NCBI GenBank assembly: GCA_905236685.1
Contig: CAJOPD010000013.1
Location: 1-11,211 of the forward strand
Length of the DNA stretch: 11,211 bases
Direction of reading: 5' to 3'
Origin: an uncultured Clostridia bacterium
Lineage (GTDB): Bacteria > Bacillota > Clostridia > UBA1381
The notes beneath the pieces were generated by a model that was not told the DNA's origin, searched no databases, and was given only the letters and a program-made list of their open reading frames with translations. The position numbers and the translations under genes were made by a program. Positions within the stretch are counted from its first letter, which is position 1. Each line of letters starts with the position of its first letter. This document shows, piece by piece, positions 1 to 7,147 of the stretch.

Positions 1-676
1 CATCATACAAGCTTTTTACATCAGGCTCGGGCGGATTTTTCATTTCAAGCGTCAGCAAAATCTCACTTTCGCCCCTTCTTACCGCGTCAAAAAAGGCATC
101 TTCCAGGTCTTTAACATCTTTGCTCTGTCCGCTCGAACCCTTTTTTACCTTTACAACTCCGTCCCCGAATTCCAAATCATAATTTTTCTGCTCACCGTTT
201 ACCGAAACGCCGAAATCATAGAGAATTTTATCAAGCCCTTCCTGGTCATAGGCAAAGCTGTACGGAACATCAATCGGTGAAAAAACCAGCTTTACAAGGT
301 TTAGCGCGTCAGTTACAAAGCCTTCGCCTCTGCCGATTTTATACGCCTCATCAACAGTTTTGTCTATATCATAGTCAAGACCTATTTCCTCTTGCGAAAA
401 ACTTTTTTGAGCGTCAGAGCCGCTGTCCTTTAAGGTAAATTCCTGACCTTTGAAATCCTTTTCGGGCACTATCAGCTTCTTTGCTTCTTCGACCGTTTTT
501 CCGCCGACATTTATCCCCTCGATATGCACACCTCTTGCGATACGCCCGTTAGGATTTAACGCCGCAAATGCACCGCCGGCAAGAATTATCAAAGCGCCTA
601 TTACCGATGCCGTTATTATCCATACCTTGCTTGTTCCCGTCTTTTCCTCTTTTTGTCTTTTTCTTTCTCTTTTCAT
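1..676 (-). CDS. VanW-family protein with YoaR-like peptidoglycan-binding region, 3' end missing
   Basis: The first 225 codons of a longer gene that runs off the left edge. The product starts with a very basic cytoplasmic stretch (MKRERKRQKEEK), followed by one membrane segment at about residues 18-40. The sequence GVHIEGINVGGKTVEEA (about 49-65) is the usual opening of the extracellular part of VanW/YoaR proteins. Further on, the stretch with EEIGLDYDID and DEAYKIGRGEG is typical of the putative peptidoglycan-binding domain (PG_binding_4 type) that precedes the VanW domain. The VanW domain itself would lie outside the window. The inferred location is the outer face of the membrane, anchored by the N-terminus. 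The biochemical role of the family is not well defined; VanW is named for vancomycin-resistance clusters, but most members are ordinary chromosomal genes and nothing here indicates resistance. It follows the YkgJ-type gene by 13 bases and probably shares its promoter. No strong ribosome binding site is visible (AGAGTGAT is the nearest). Confidence 0.85.
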   Translation of the reverse strand, partial: MKRERKRQKEEKTGTSKVWIITASVIGALIILAGGAFAALNPNGRIARGVHIEGINVGGKTVEEAKKLIVPEKDFKGQEFTLKDSGSDAQKSFSQEEIGLDYDIDKTVDEAYKIGRGEGFVTDALNLVKLVFSPIDVPYSFAYDQEGLDKILYDFGVSVNGEQKNYDLEFGDGVVKVKKGSSGQSKDVKDLEDAFFDAVRRGESEILLTLEMKNPPEPDVKSLYD

Positions 677-689
677 AATCAATCACTCT

Positions 690-1205
690 TTAAAAAAATT
701 TTTTGTATTCATTTATGTACTCCGAATATTTTTTAAGATATTCGGTTATTTCCCTGCTTTTTGCCAAAACCGAGAAGGCTTTTTTTACATTATTGCAAAA
801 TCTTCCGTCAAAATCCCCGACATCAAGCGTTTTTGCGAGCGGACACAGCGCTTTTGCGCGCGGGTCTACTATAATTTCTGCTTTTTGGTCCTTGTTTATG
901 TACGGAGTAAGAGGAAAAATCCGACAGGCAAGCGGTCTTTGATAGCGGTCGCATTTGCCCTCACAGAACAAAATCGGAACGCTTTTGGTTTTACCGTTAA
1001 ATTCATAGCAAAAATCGGATTTTTCAATCCTTGCCCAGTCGGGATTTAAGAGCTCAAATACCTTTTCTTCCCCGGGAAAAAGGTACATTCCGCCTTCATC
1101 ACCCTTGCAGCACCTTTTTCCGCACAGCTTTCCGCAGTCAGCCTTTATGGGCGTTGCCTTATCAAAAAGCCTGTAAAGCTGCAAGTATATATATTCTATG
1201 TTCAT
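690..1205 (-). CDS. YkgJ-family cysteine-cluster (CxxxCxxxCC) protein
   Basis: A 171-residue soluble protein with a metal-binding type cysteine pattern. It has C24, C28 and C32-C33 (DCGKLCGKRCC), then C66, C81, C85 and C94 (CEGKCDRYQRPLACRIFP), and C121. The CxxxCxxxCC cluster and the R-P-x-x-C-R-x-F-P motif are hallmarks of the YkgJ family, thought to bind zinc or iron, possibly as an Fe-S cluster. The cellular role is unknown. I chose the ATG at 1205 because GGAAGG (1216-1221) lies 10 bases upstream. The in-frame ATG at 1214 is only one base from that site and would add three residues. The gene is the first of a probable two-gene minus-strand unit with the VanW-family gene. It is driven by the promoter at 1261-1289, divergent from the topoisomerase operon. 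Family assignment is firm; function is not. Confidence 0.88.
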   Translation of the reverse strand: MNIEYIYLQLYRLFDKATPIKADCGKLCGKRCCKGDEGGMYLFPGEEKVFELLNPDWARIEKSDFCYEFNGKTKSVPILFCEGKCDRYQRPLACRIFPLTPYINKDQKAEIIVDPRAKALCPLAKTLDVGDFDGRFCNNVKKAFSVLAKSREITEYLKKYSEYINEYKKFF

Positions 1206-1260
1206 TATTTTCATACCTTCCGTGCATAATAACTACAAAATACACCATATTAACGCCTTC

Positions 1261-1289
1261 ATTTTACCACAACTTTTTTATAATTACAA
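1261..1289 (-). promoter_or_regulatory. Sigma-A promoter for the YkgJ/VanW unit
   Basis: Read on the minus strand, TTGTAA (1284-1289) is followed after exactly 17 bases by TAAAAT (1261-1266). TGG sits just upstream of the -10, giving an extended -10 element. The predicted start is near 1254, about 50 bases before the chosen start codon. The assignment rests on motif match and spacing only. Confidence 0.7.
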
Positions 1290-1304
1290 TAGTATGGATA
1301 TAAT

Positions 1305-1333
1305 TTGACAAAATTCACTAAATATGGTATAAT
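1305..1333 (+). promoter_or_regulatory. Strong sigma-A promoter for the topoisomerase operon
   Basis: A perfect TTGACA -35 box (1305-1310), a 17-base spacer and a perfect TATAAT -10 box (1328-1333), with TGG before the -10 (extended -10). The transcription start should be near 1340, leaving a leader of about 48 bases. The leader contains a short repeat, TAATAATT at 1341-1348 and 1350-1357. This is a consensus-strength promoter, and the only convincing one I see for the four genes downstream. Confidence 0.88.
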
Positions 1334-1387
1334 ACATATGTAATAATTGTAATAATTCAAATATATTGATATAGAAAGGGTACGGTT

Positions 1388-3400
1388 ATGCCAAAAAAGA
1401 AAGAAGAATACGGCAACCAAAGCATAACAAGCTTAAAGGGTGCCGACAGAGTGCGGAAGCGTCCTGCCGTTATTTTCGGTTCGGACGGCTTGGAGGGCTG
1501 TGAACATTCCTTTTTTGAAATACTTTCAAACTCCATTGACGAGGCGCGGGAAGGGTACGGCAATGTTATTGAAGTAACCCGTTTTAATGACGGCAGTATC
1601 GAGGTGCGCGACCACGGCAGAGGTATCCCCTTGGACTACAACGAAAAGGAGGAGCGCTATAACTGGGAGCTGGTGTTCTGCGAGCTTTACGCGGGCGGAA
1701 AATACAACAACAACGACGGCGGTATGTATGAATACAGCCTCGGTTTGAACGGCTTGGGCGCCTGTGCTACACAGTATTCTTCCGAGTATATGGATGTTGA
1801 GGTAATCCGCGACAAAACCCGTTATGACCTTCATTTTGAAAAGGGCGAAAATATCGGCGGACTTACAAAAACTCCCGTTCCGTCAACAAAAACAGGAACG
1901 GTTACAAAGTGGCGCCCCGACAGAGATGTTTTTACCGACATAAACATACCCGTTGAGTTTTTTAAGGATACCCTGCAAAAGCAGGCGATGACAAATGCGG
2001 GCATACGCTTTATTTTCTATAACGAAACGGACAGCGGAATTGAGCTTTTTGAATACTACTACGAAAACGGGATTGTCGACTACTTAAACGACCTTGTGGG
2101 CGGAAATTCCATTACGCAGACGGAGGTCTGGGACGCCGAAAGGGTCGGAAAAGACCGCGAGGACAAGCCCGAATACAAGGTGAAAATGCAGATTGCCTTT
2201 TGCTTTTCCTTATCGGTAAATCTTTTGGAATACTACCATAATTCAAGCTTTTTAGAGCACGGCGGCGCTCCCGACAAGGCGGTAAAAAGCGCTTTTGTAT
2301 ACGCCGTTGATCAGTATTTAAAGCAAAACGGAAAGTACAATAAAAACGAGTCTAAAATCACCTTTGTCGATATTGCCGACTGCTTGGCTTTGGTGATTAA
2401 CTCCTTTTCAACGCACACAAGCTACGAAAACCAAACAAAAAAGGCGATAAACAACAAGTTTATTCAGGACGCGATGACCGAATTTTTACGGCACAAATTA
2501 GAGGTTTACTTTATCGAAAACAAGACCGACGCCGAAAAAATCGCAAATCAGGTGCTGATAAACAAAAGAAGCCGCGAAAATGCCGAAAAGGTGCGTATCG
2601 ACACAAAAAAGAAACTGACCGGCTCAATGGACATAACAAACAGAGTGGAAAAATTTGTCGATTGCCGCAGCAAAGATGTGTCGGTAAGAGAAGTATATAT
2701 CGTTGAGGGCGACTCGGCGCTCGGCTCCTGCAAGCAGGCGCGAAACCCTGATTTTCAGGCAATTATGCCAATTCGCGGCAAAATTTTGAACTGTTTAAAG
2801 GCGGATTATAACAAAATTTTCAAAAGTGATGTCATTTTAGACTTGGTAAAAGTTCTGGGCTGCGGAATTGAAATAAAATCGAAACACATAAAGGGCATTG
2901 AGGAATTTAACATAAATAATTTAAGGTGGGACAAGGTTATAATCTGTACCGATGCCGATGTTGACGGGTTCCAGATACGCACGCTCGTTCTTACAATGAT
3001 TTATCGGCTTATGCCGAGCCTTATAGATATGGGCAAGGTATATATCGCGGAGTCTCCCCTCTATGAAATCACAATAGAAAAGGGCAAGAGAAAGGGCGAA
3101 AAGCTTTTTGCCTATTCTGACGGCGAAAAGGAAAAAATTCTTTCAGCGCTTGCAGATGACGGCATTGAGAAAAGCGACGCTGACATAAAGCGCAGCAAGG
3201 GTCTTGGAGAAAACCAGCCCGAAATGATGAGCCTTACGACAATGCACCCCGCAACAAGACGCCTTATCCGCGTAACACCCGAAAATATCGAGCGCACAGC
3301 GGAGGTTTTTGACATTCTTTTGGGCGACAAGCTGCAAGAAAGAAAAGAGCATATAGCGAAAAACGGGCATTTATATATGGAAATGCTTGACATAAGCTAA
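1388..3400 (+). CDS. parE: Type IIA DNA topoisomerase, ATPase/TOPRIM subunit (ParE/GyrB-like, atypical)
   Basis: A 670-residue B subunit of an ATP-dependent type II topoisomerase, acting in the cytoplasm with the downstream A subunit to pass one DNA duplex through another. The N-terminal GHKL ATPase has E44 and N48 (EILSNSIDEA), D75 and G77 (DHGRGIP) and the glycine loop GLNGLG (119-124). The transducer domain has QTK at 349-351. The TOPRIM domain has E440 (EGDSA) and D522/D524 (DADVD), which bind magnesium, followed by RSKGLGE at 602-608. All catalytic residues are therefore present, but several family signatures are altered. VRKRPAVIFGS replaces the usual VRKRPGMYIGS, YSLGLNGLGACA replaces SGGLHGVGxSVV, and EGDSALGSCKQARN replaces EGDSAGGSAKQGRD. 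AAAGGG precedes the ATG by 7 bases. Topo IV is favoured over gyrase because of the directly adjacent A subunit lacking GyrA boxes; it could instead be an extra gyrase-like paralogue. I believe similar divergent proteins occur in other gut Clostridia under generic names. Confidence 0.88.
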   Translation: MPKKKEEYGNQSITSLKGADRVRKRPAVIFGSDGLEGCEHSFFEILSNSIDEAREGYGNVIEVTRFNDGSIEVRDHGRGIPLDYNEKEERYNWELVFCELYAGGKYNNNDGGMYEYSLGLNGLGACATQYSSEYMDVEVIRDKTRYDLHFEKGENIGGLTKTPVPSTKTGTVTKWRPDRDVFTDINIPVEFFKDTLQKQAMTNAGIRFIFYNETDSGIELFEYYYENGIVDYLNDLVGGNSITQTEVWDAERVGKDREDKPEYKVKMQIAFCFSLSVNLLEYYHNSSFLEHGGAPDKAVKSAFVYAVDQYLKQNGKYNKNESKITFVDIADCLALVINSFSTHTSYENQTKKAINNKFIQDAMTEFLRHKLEVYFIENKTDAEKIANQVLINKRSRENAEKVRIDTKKKLTGSMDITNRVEKFVDCRSKDVSVREVYIVEGDSALGSCKQARNPDFQAIMPIRGKILNCLKADYNKIFKSDVILDLVKVLGCGIEIKSKHIKGIEEFNINNLRWDKVIICTDADVDGFQIRTLVLTMIYRLMPSLIDMGKVYIAESPLYEITIEKGKRKGEKLFAYSDGEKEKILSALADDGIEKSDADIKRSKGLGENQPEMMSLTTMHPATRRLIRVTPENIERTAEVFDILLGDKLQERKEHIAKNGHLYMEMLDIS

Positions 3401-3416
3401 AAGGGAGGCAGAGATA

Positions 3417-5627
3417 ATGGCAAAAAAGAAAAAAACAGCTGAGGAAAGCTATATCCCTGCACCTCCTGCGGAGCAGCGGATTACCGAAACGCTTGAAACA
3501 AACTATATGCCCTATGCGATGAGCGTTATCGTTTCCCGTGCAATCCCCGAGATTGACGGTTTAAAGCCTGCGCACAGAAAGCTCCTTTATACTATGTATA
3601 AAATGGGGCTTTTGGGCGGAAAGCTTACAAAATCGGCAAATGTTGTCGGTCAGACAATGAAATTAAACCCGCACGGCGACAGCGCGATTTATGAAACAAT
3701 GGTGCGTCTTACGCGTGGAAATGAGGCGCTTTTGCACCCTCTTGTTGAATCTCAGGGCAATTTCGGAAAGCAGTATTCGCGGGATATGGCGTATGCCGCC
3801 TCCCGTTATACCGAGGTGCGCCTTGACCCGATTTGTCAGGAATTTTTTGGAGATATAAACAAGAATACCGTAAAATTTGTCGATAACTATGACGGCGAAA
3901 TGAAGGAGCCTACCCTGCTCCCTGTCGCGTTCCCCAATATTTTGGTAAATGCAAACCAGGGCATCGCCGTAGGTATGGCGAGCAACATATGCTCCTTTAA
4001 CTTAAAAGAAGTATGCTCGGCAGTTATCCAGTATATGAAGCACCCCAAGTGCGATATTTTGGAGATTATGCCCGCTCCCGATTTTCCGCTTGGTGCTGAA
4101 ATCCTCTATGATGAGGCGCAGATGCGCAGCATTTACGAAACGGGCAAGGGCAGCTTTAAAATGCGTGCCGTTTATCAATATGACAAGGAAAATAACTGCA
4201 TTGAAATAACGGAAATACCATACACAACAACCATCGAGGCAATCCTTTCAAAAATTATGGAGCTTGTAAAAGCCAACAAGTTAAAGGAAATTTCCGATGC
4301 GCGTGACGAAACGGGACTTTCGGGCTTTAAGCTCACTATTGACTTAAAGCGCGGCACCGACCCCGACGCACTTATGTTAAAGCTTTATAGGCTAACGCCT
4401 TTGGAGGATAGCTTTGCCTGCAACTTTAACCTTTTGATTGATAATGTTCCTATGGTTTTGGGCATAAAGCAGATTTTTGACGAGTGGATAAAGTTCCGCC
4501 TTGGTTGCGTCAAAAATGCGATAAAATTTGACATTGACAAAAAGAGTGAAAAACTGCACCTTTTAACAGGACTTAAAAAAATCCTTTTAGACATTGACAA
4601 GGCAATCTCCATTATCCGCCATACCGAAAGGGAGGCAGATGTTGTGCCAAATCTTATGTCGGGATTTTCACTTGACAAGGTACAGGCAGAATATATTGCG
4701 GAAATAAAGCTTCGCAATCTGAACAAGGAATACATTTTAAACCGCACCGCAGAAATCGAAAAATTGCTCACCGAGCTTGATGAGCTGAACCGTATTTTAT
4801 CAAGCGAAACCGAGCTTAAAAAGCTTATTTCAAAACAGCTCAAACAAATCGCCGATAAATACGGCAAAGACCGAAAAACACGGCTTATAATGAGCGATGA
4901 AATCAAAGAATACCGCGAGGAAAATGTTGTTGACGCTTTCCCGCTCACGCTCTTTATCACAAAAGAGGGATATGCGAAAAAGGTTTCCGCCGTTTCGCTC
5001 CGCTCTACCACCTCCGAGCACAAGCTGAAAGAAAATGACGAGGTTACGCAGGCAATAGAGGCGACAAATGCCGATGAAATCATTGTTTTTACCGACAGAT
5101 GCTCTGCATATAAATCCCGTCTTTGCGATATGCCCGATGCAAAGGTTTCGGGGCTCGGCGAATATCTGCCCTCCCTTTTGGGCTTTGAACAGGGCGAAAA
5201 GGCGGTTTATGCAGTAGTTCCGAAAAAATACGAGGGATTTATGCTGTTCGCCTTCAAAAACGGGAAAATGGCAAAGGTAGAGCTCAAAAACTATGAAACA
5301 AAATCCAACAGAAAGCGGCTTATAAACGCATACTCCGATAAGTCGGAGCTTTGCGGTATGCTCTGGCTTGCCGGCGACTGCGAAATTGTTGCTTTTGCCG
5401 ATAATAACAAGGTTTTGGCGGTAAATACGGAAAATATACCGCTAAAATCCACAAAATCAACGCAGGGCGTGCAGGTTATGAAGATAACAAAAAAAGGCGC
5501 TGTGCTTTCAAAAATCACATTGAAGGAAAACAGCGGTCTTATCGATACAAAGCATTATAAAACTAAAAATATCCCTGCCGCAGGCTCATTTTTACGGACA
5601 GAAGATACACAGCTTTCGTTATTCTGA
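3417..5627 (+). CDS. parC: Type IIA DNA topoisomerase, cleavage subunit (ParC/GyrA-like, atypical, C-terminal QLSLF)
   Basis: A 736-residue A subunit that cuts and rejoins DNA and pairs with the upstream B subunit. The catalytic tyrosine is Y131 in ASRYTEVRL, next to R130. The quinolone-determining region is NPHGDSAIYET, with S89 and E93 at the drug-contact positions, as in ParC. PAHRKLLYTMY (51-61) and GVQVMKITKKG near the end are also family-typical. Residues from about 505 form the C-terminal beta-pinwheel, where I count about four blade-like segments and no QRRGGKG GyrA box. With the shorter length, this argues for decatenation/relaxation (topo IV) rather than negative supercoiling. Oddities: LNPHGD in place of the usual YHPHGD, GNFGKQYSRDMAYAASRY in place of the GNFGSxDGDxxAAMRY form, and a last pentapeptide QLSLF that matches the sliding-clamp binding consensus. 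AGGGAGG (3402-3408) sits 8 bases before the ATG, 16 bases after the B-subunit stop. The gyrase/topo IV choice is inference. Confidence 0.88.
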   Translation: MAKKKKTAEESYIPAPPAEQRITETLETNYMPYAMSVIVSRAIPEIDGLKPAHRKLLYTMYKMGLLGGKLTKSANVVGQTMKLNPHGDSAIYETMVRLTRGNEALLHPLVESQGNFGKQYSRDMAYAASRYTEVRLDPICQEFFGDINKNTVKFVDNYDGEMKEPTLLPVAFPNILVNANQGIAVGMASNICSFNLKEVCSAVIQYMKHPKCDILEIMPAPDFPLGAEILYDEAQMRSIYETGKGSFKMRAVYQYDKENNCIEITEIPYTTTIEAILSKIMELVKANKLKEISDARDETGLSGFKLTIDLKRGTDPDALMLKLYRLTPLEDSFACNFNLLIDNVPMVLGIKQIFDEWIKFRLGCVKNAIKFDIDKKSEKLHLLTGLKKILLDIDKAISIIRHTEREADVVPNLMSGFSLDKVQAEYIAEIKLRNLNKEYILNRTAEIEKLLTELDELNRILSSETELKKLISKQLKQIADKYGKDRKTRLIMSDEIKEYREENVVDAFPLTLFITKEGYAKKVSAVSLRSTTSEHKLKENDEVTQAIEATNADEIIVFTDRCSAYKSRLCDMPDAKVSGLGEYLPSLLGFEQGEKAVYAVVPKKYEGFMLFAFKNGKMAKVELKNYETKSNRKRLINAYSDKSELCGMLWLAGDCEIVAFADNNKVLAVNTENIPLKSTKSTQGVQVMKITKKGAVLSKITLKENSGLIDTKHYKTKNIPAAGSFLRTEDTQLSLF

Positions 5628-5639
5628 TAGGAGGAACTT

Positions 5640-6383
5640 ATGGACAAGGTAAATGTTTTGGGGGTAAAAATTGACAAGGTTACGGTTGACGCCGCGGCGG
5701 ACAGAATTTTAGATATGCTCAAAAGCGGCGGAAATCACGCCGTTTATACGCCAAACTCCGAAATCGTGTATATGGCATACAAGGACACCGATTTTTGTTG
5801 CCTCTTAAACTCCGCCGATATGCTTACCGCTGACGGCATAGGCGTTGTGTACGCTTCGCAAATTCTGAAAAATCCTGTTCCCGAGCGTGCAGGCGGCTTT
5901 GATATAGCCTGCCGCGTTATCGAGAAAATAGCGGAAACAGGCGACCGTCTTTATCTTTTCGGCGGCAAGCCCGATATTGCGGAAAAGGCGGCGGAAAATC
6001 TCAAAAGCAAGTACCCCTTCATAAACATTGTCGGGACACGGAACGGATATTTCTCTCCCGAGGAAAACGACGGAATAATAGCTGACATAAACGAAAGCGG
6101 AGCAGACCTTGTTTTTGTCTGTCTTGGCGCGCCTATGCAGGAAAAATGGATTTTTGAAAACCGCGACAGATTGAATTGTAATGTTATGATGGGCATCGGC
6201 GGAAGCCTTGATGTATTTGCGGGGGTCGCCGAGCGTGCACCGCAGAAATGGCAGAAATTAGGGCTTGAATGGCTTTACCGCCTCATAAAAGAGCCGAAAA
6301 GGTTTTGGCGAATGCTTGCACTTCCCAAATTTGCATTTACCGTGCTCATAAAAGGCAGAAAATATCCGCAGGAGGAGGAATAA
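5640..6383 (+). CDS. WecB/TagA/CpsF-family glycosyltransferase
   Basis: A 247-residue GT26-type glycosyltransferase. TagA members add N-acetylmannosamine to undecaprenyl-PP-GlcNAc, the first committed linkage step of wall teichoic acid; relatives (WecG, CpsF) build other surface polymers. T37 lies in TPNSE and D65 in ADGIGVV, and R83 lies in ERAGGFD. As I recall, these positions match residues shown to matter in a characterised Thermoanaerobacter TagA. FGGKPDIAEKAA, LGAPMQEKW and IGGSLDVFAGVAERAP are further family motifs. The basic C-terminal tail (GLEWLYRLIKEPKRFWRM onward) is the usual membrane-association appendage. An ideal AGGAGG (5629-5634) lies 5 bases before the ATG and 12 bases separate it from the topoisomerase A subunit. 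No other wall-polymer gene is in the window, so the exact acceptor and donor sugar are unknown and I give no gene symbol. Confidence 0.9.
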   Translation: MDKVNVLGVKIDKVTVDAAADRILDMLKSGGNHAVYTPNSEIVYMAYKDTDFCCLLNSADMLTADGIGVVYASQILKNPVPERAGGFDIACRVIEKIAETGDRLYLFGGKPDIAEKAAENLKSKYPFINIVGTRNGYFSPEENDGIIADINESGADLVFVCLGAPMQEKWIFENRDRLNCNVMMGIGGSLDVFAGVAERAPQKWQKLGLEWLYRLIKEPKRFWRMLALPKFAFTVLIKGRKYPQEEE

Positions 6384-6384
6384 A

Positions 6385-7065
6385 ATGGCTAAGCTTATCG
6401 CGATAGACGGCGTTGACGCCAGCGGAAAACAAACCCATACCGAGCTTTTGGCGGAGCATTTTAAATCGCTCGGCAAAAAGGTTCTGCGCCTTTCCTTCCC
6501 TATGTATAACTCGGAAAGCTCTGCCCTGGTAAAGCTGTATCTGGCAGGAAACCTTGGCAAAAACGCGGAAGATGTTGACGCATATGCCGCCTCCACCTTT
6601 TTTGCTGCGGACCGATTTGCAACCTACCGTATGGACTGGGAAAAGGATTATAAGGACAGCGAAACGGTTATAATCGCCGACAGATATGTGTCCTCAAATA
6701 TGATACATCAGGCAAGCAAAATTTCCGATTTTGCCGAAAAGGACAAATTTTTGGACTGGCTCTATGACTTTGAATTCAACCTTTATAAAATCCCGAAACC
6801 CGATATGACAATATTTCTGGATATGCCCCCGAAATACAGCCGTATTTTGATTGAAGGCAGGAACAACAAGTTTTCGGGCACCGAAAAGCTTGATATTCAC
6901 GAAAGCGATTTTTCTTATCTTGAAAAAAGCTATGAAAATGCAAAATATGTCGCCGAAAAATTCGGCTGGCAGACCGTTTCCTGCATTGAGAACGGAAAAA
7001 TACGCCCGATAGCAGATATTCAAAAAGACATTATAAAAATAGCCGAAAATGTGATAAATGCGTGA
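6385..7065 (+). CDS. tmk: Thymidylate kinase (dTMP kinase), variant P-loop clade
   Basis: A 226-residue P-loop nucleoside monophosphate kinase predicted to phosphorylate dTMP to dTDP in the cytoplasm for dTTP synthesis. The P-loop is GVDASGKQT (9-17), the DRY motif is at 99-101 (DRYVSSNMIHQASK), and the lid region carries GRNNKFSGTEKLDIHESD. The DASGKQT P-loop and the DIHESDFSYLEKSYENA lid differ from the textbook GAGKTT enzymes. They resemble, from memory, a thymidylate-kinase clade common in Clostridia. Another deoxynucleoside monophosphate as main substrate cannot be excluded. The start is clear: GGAGGAGG lies inside the last codons of the glycosyltransferase gene (6371-6378), and only one base separates that stop (TAA) from this ATG, suggesting translational coupling. 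Its own TGA lies inside the stem of the operon terminator. Confidence 0.88.
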   Translation: MAKLIAIDGVDASGKQTHTELLAEHFKSLGKKVLRLSFPMYNSESSALVKLYLAGNLGKNAEDVDAYAASTFFAADRFATYRMDWEKDYKDSETVIIADRYVSSNMIHQASKISDFAEKDKFLDWLYDFEFNLYKIPKPDMTIFLDMPPKYSRILIEGRNNKFSGTEKLDIHESDFSYLEKSYENAKYVAEKFGWQTVSCIENGKIRPIADIQKDIIKIAENVINA

Positions 7066-7086
7066 CCGTTCCGTCACGCATTTTTT
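7058..7086 (+). terminator. Rho-independent terminator of the parE-parC-glycosyltransferase-tmk operon
   Basis: A 9-bp perfect stem, ATGCGTGAC (7058-7066) with GTCACGCAT (7073-7081), a 6-base loop and T at 7081-7086. The tmk TGA stop (7063-7065) is part of the left arm. On the minus strand the same hairpin has an A/T flank after it that is less T-rich, so it mainly serves the plus strand. Confidence 0.9.
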
Positions 7087-7090
7087 GCAT

Positions 7091-7136
7091 AAAAAAAGCC
7101 CTGAAACCGCCGTTTTCGGCAGCCCCAAGACTTTTT
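7091..7136 (-). terminator. Rho-independent terminator of rpsB-tsf, G.U-rich stem
   Basis: On the minus-strand transcript the arms 7117-7131 and 7098-7112 pair over 15 consecutive positions (9 Watson-Crick and 6 G.U) around an AAAA loop (complement of 7113-7116). Seven U residues (7091-7097) follow, able to pair with five A residues in front of the stem. On the plus strand the six wobble pairs become C-A mismatches, so the full stem is specific to the minus strand. It starts 12 bases after the tsf stop. Confidence 0.85.
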
Positions 7137-7147
7137 AGAAAACAAAT

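Noticed and set aside
1..676. Vancomycin resistance gene, from the VanW family name
   Set aside because: Only the YoaR-like N-terminal region is visible and no van cluster genes are present; VanW-family proteins are common in non-resistant Clostridia.
450..1049. A 199-codon plus-strand open frame
   Set aside because: It lies antisense across the VanW-type and YkgJ-type genes, has low-complexity F/S/I-rich sequence and no family motifs, while both minus-strand products show clear signatures.
4385..5083. A 232-codon minus-strand open frame
   Set aside because: Antisense shadow of the ParC-like gene, very rich in serine and phenylalanine, as expected from reversed lysine/glutamate codons.
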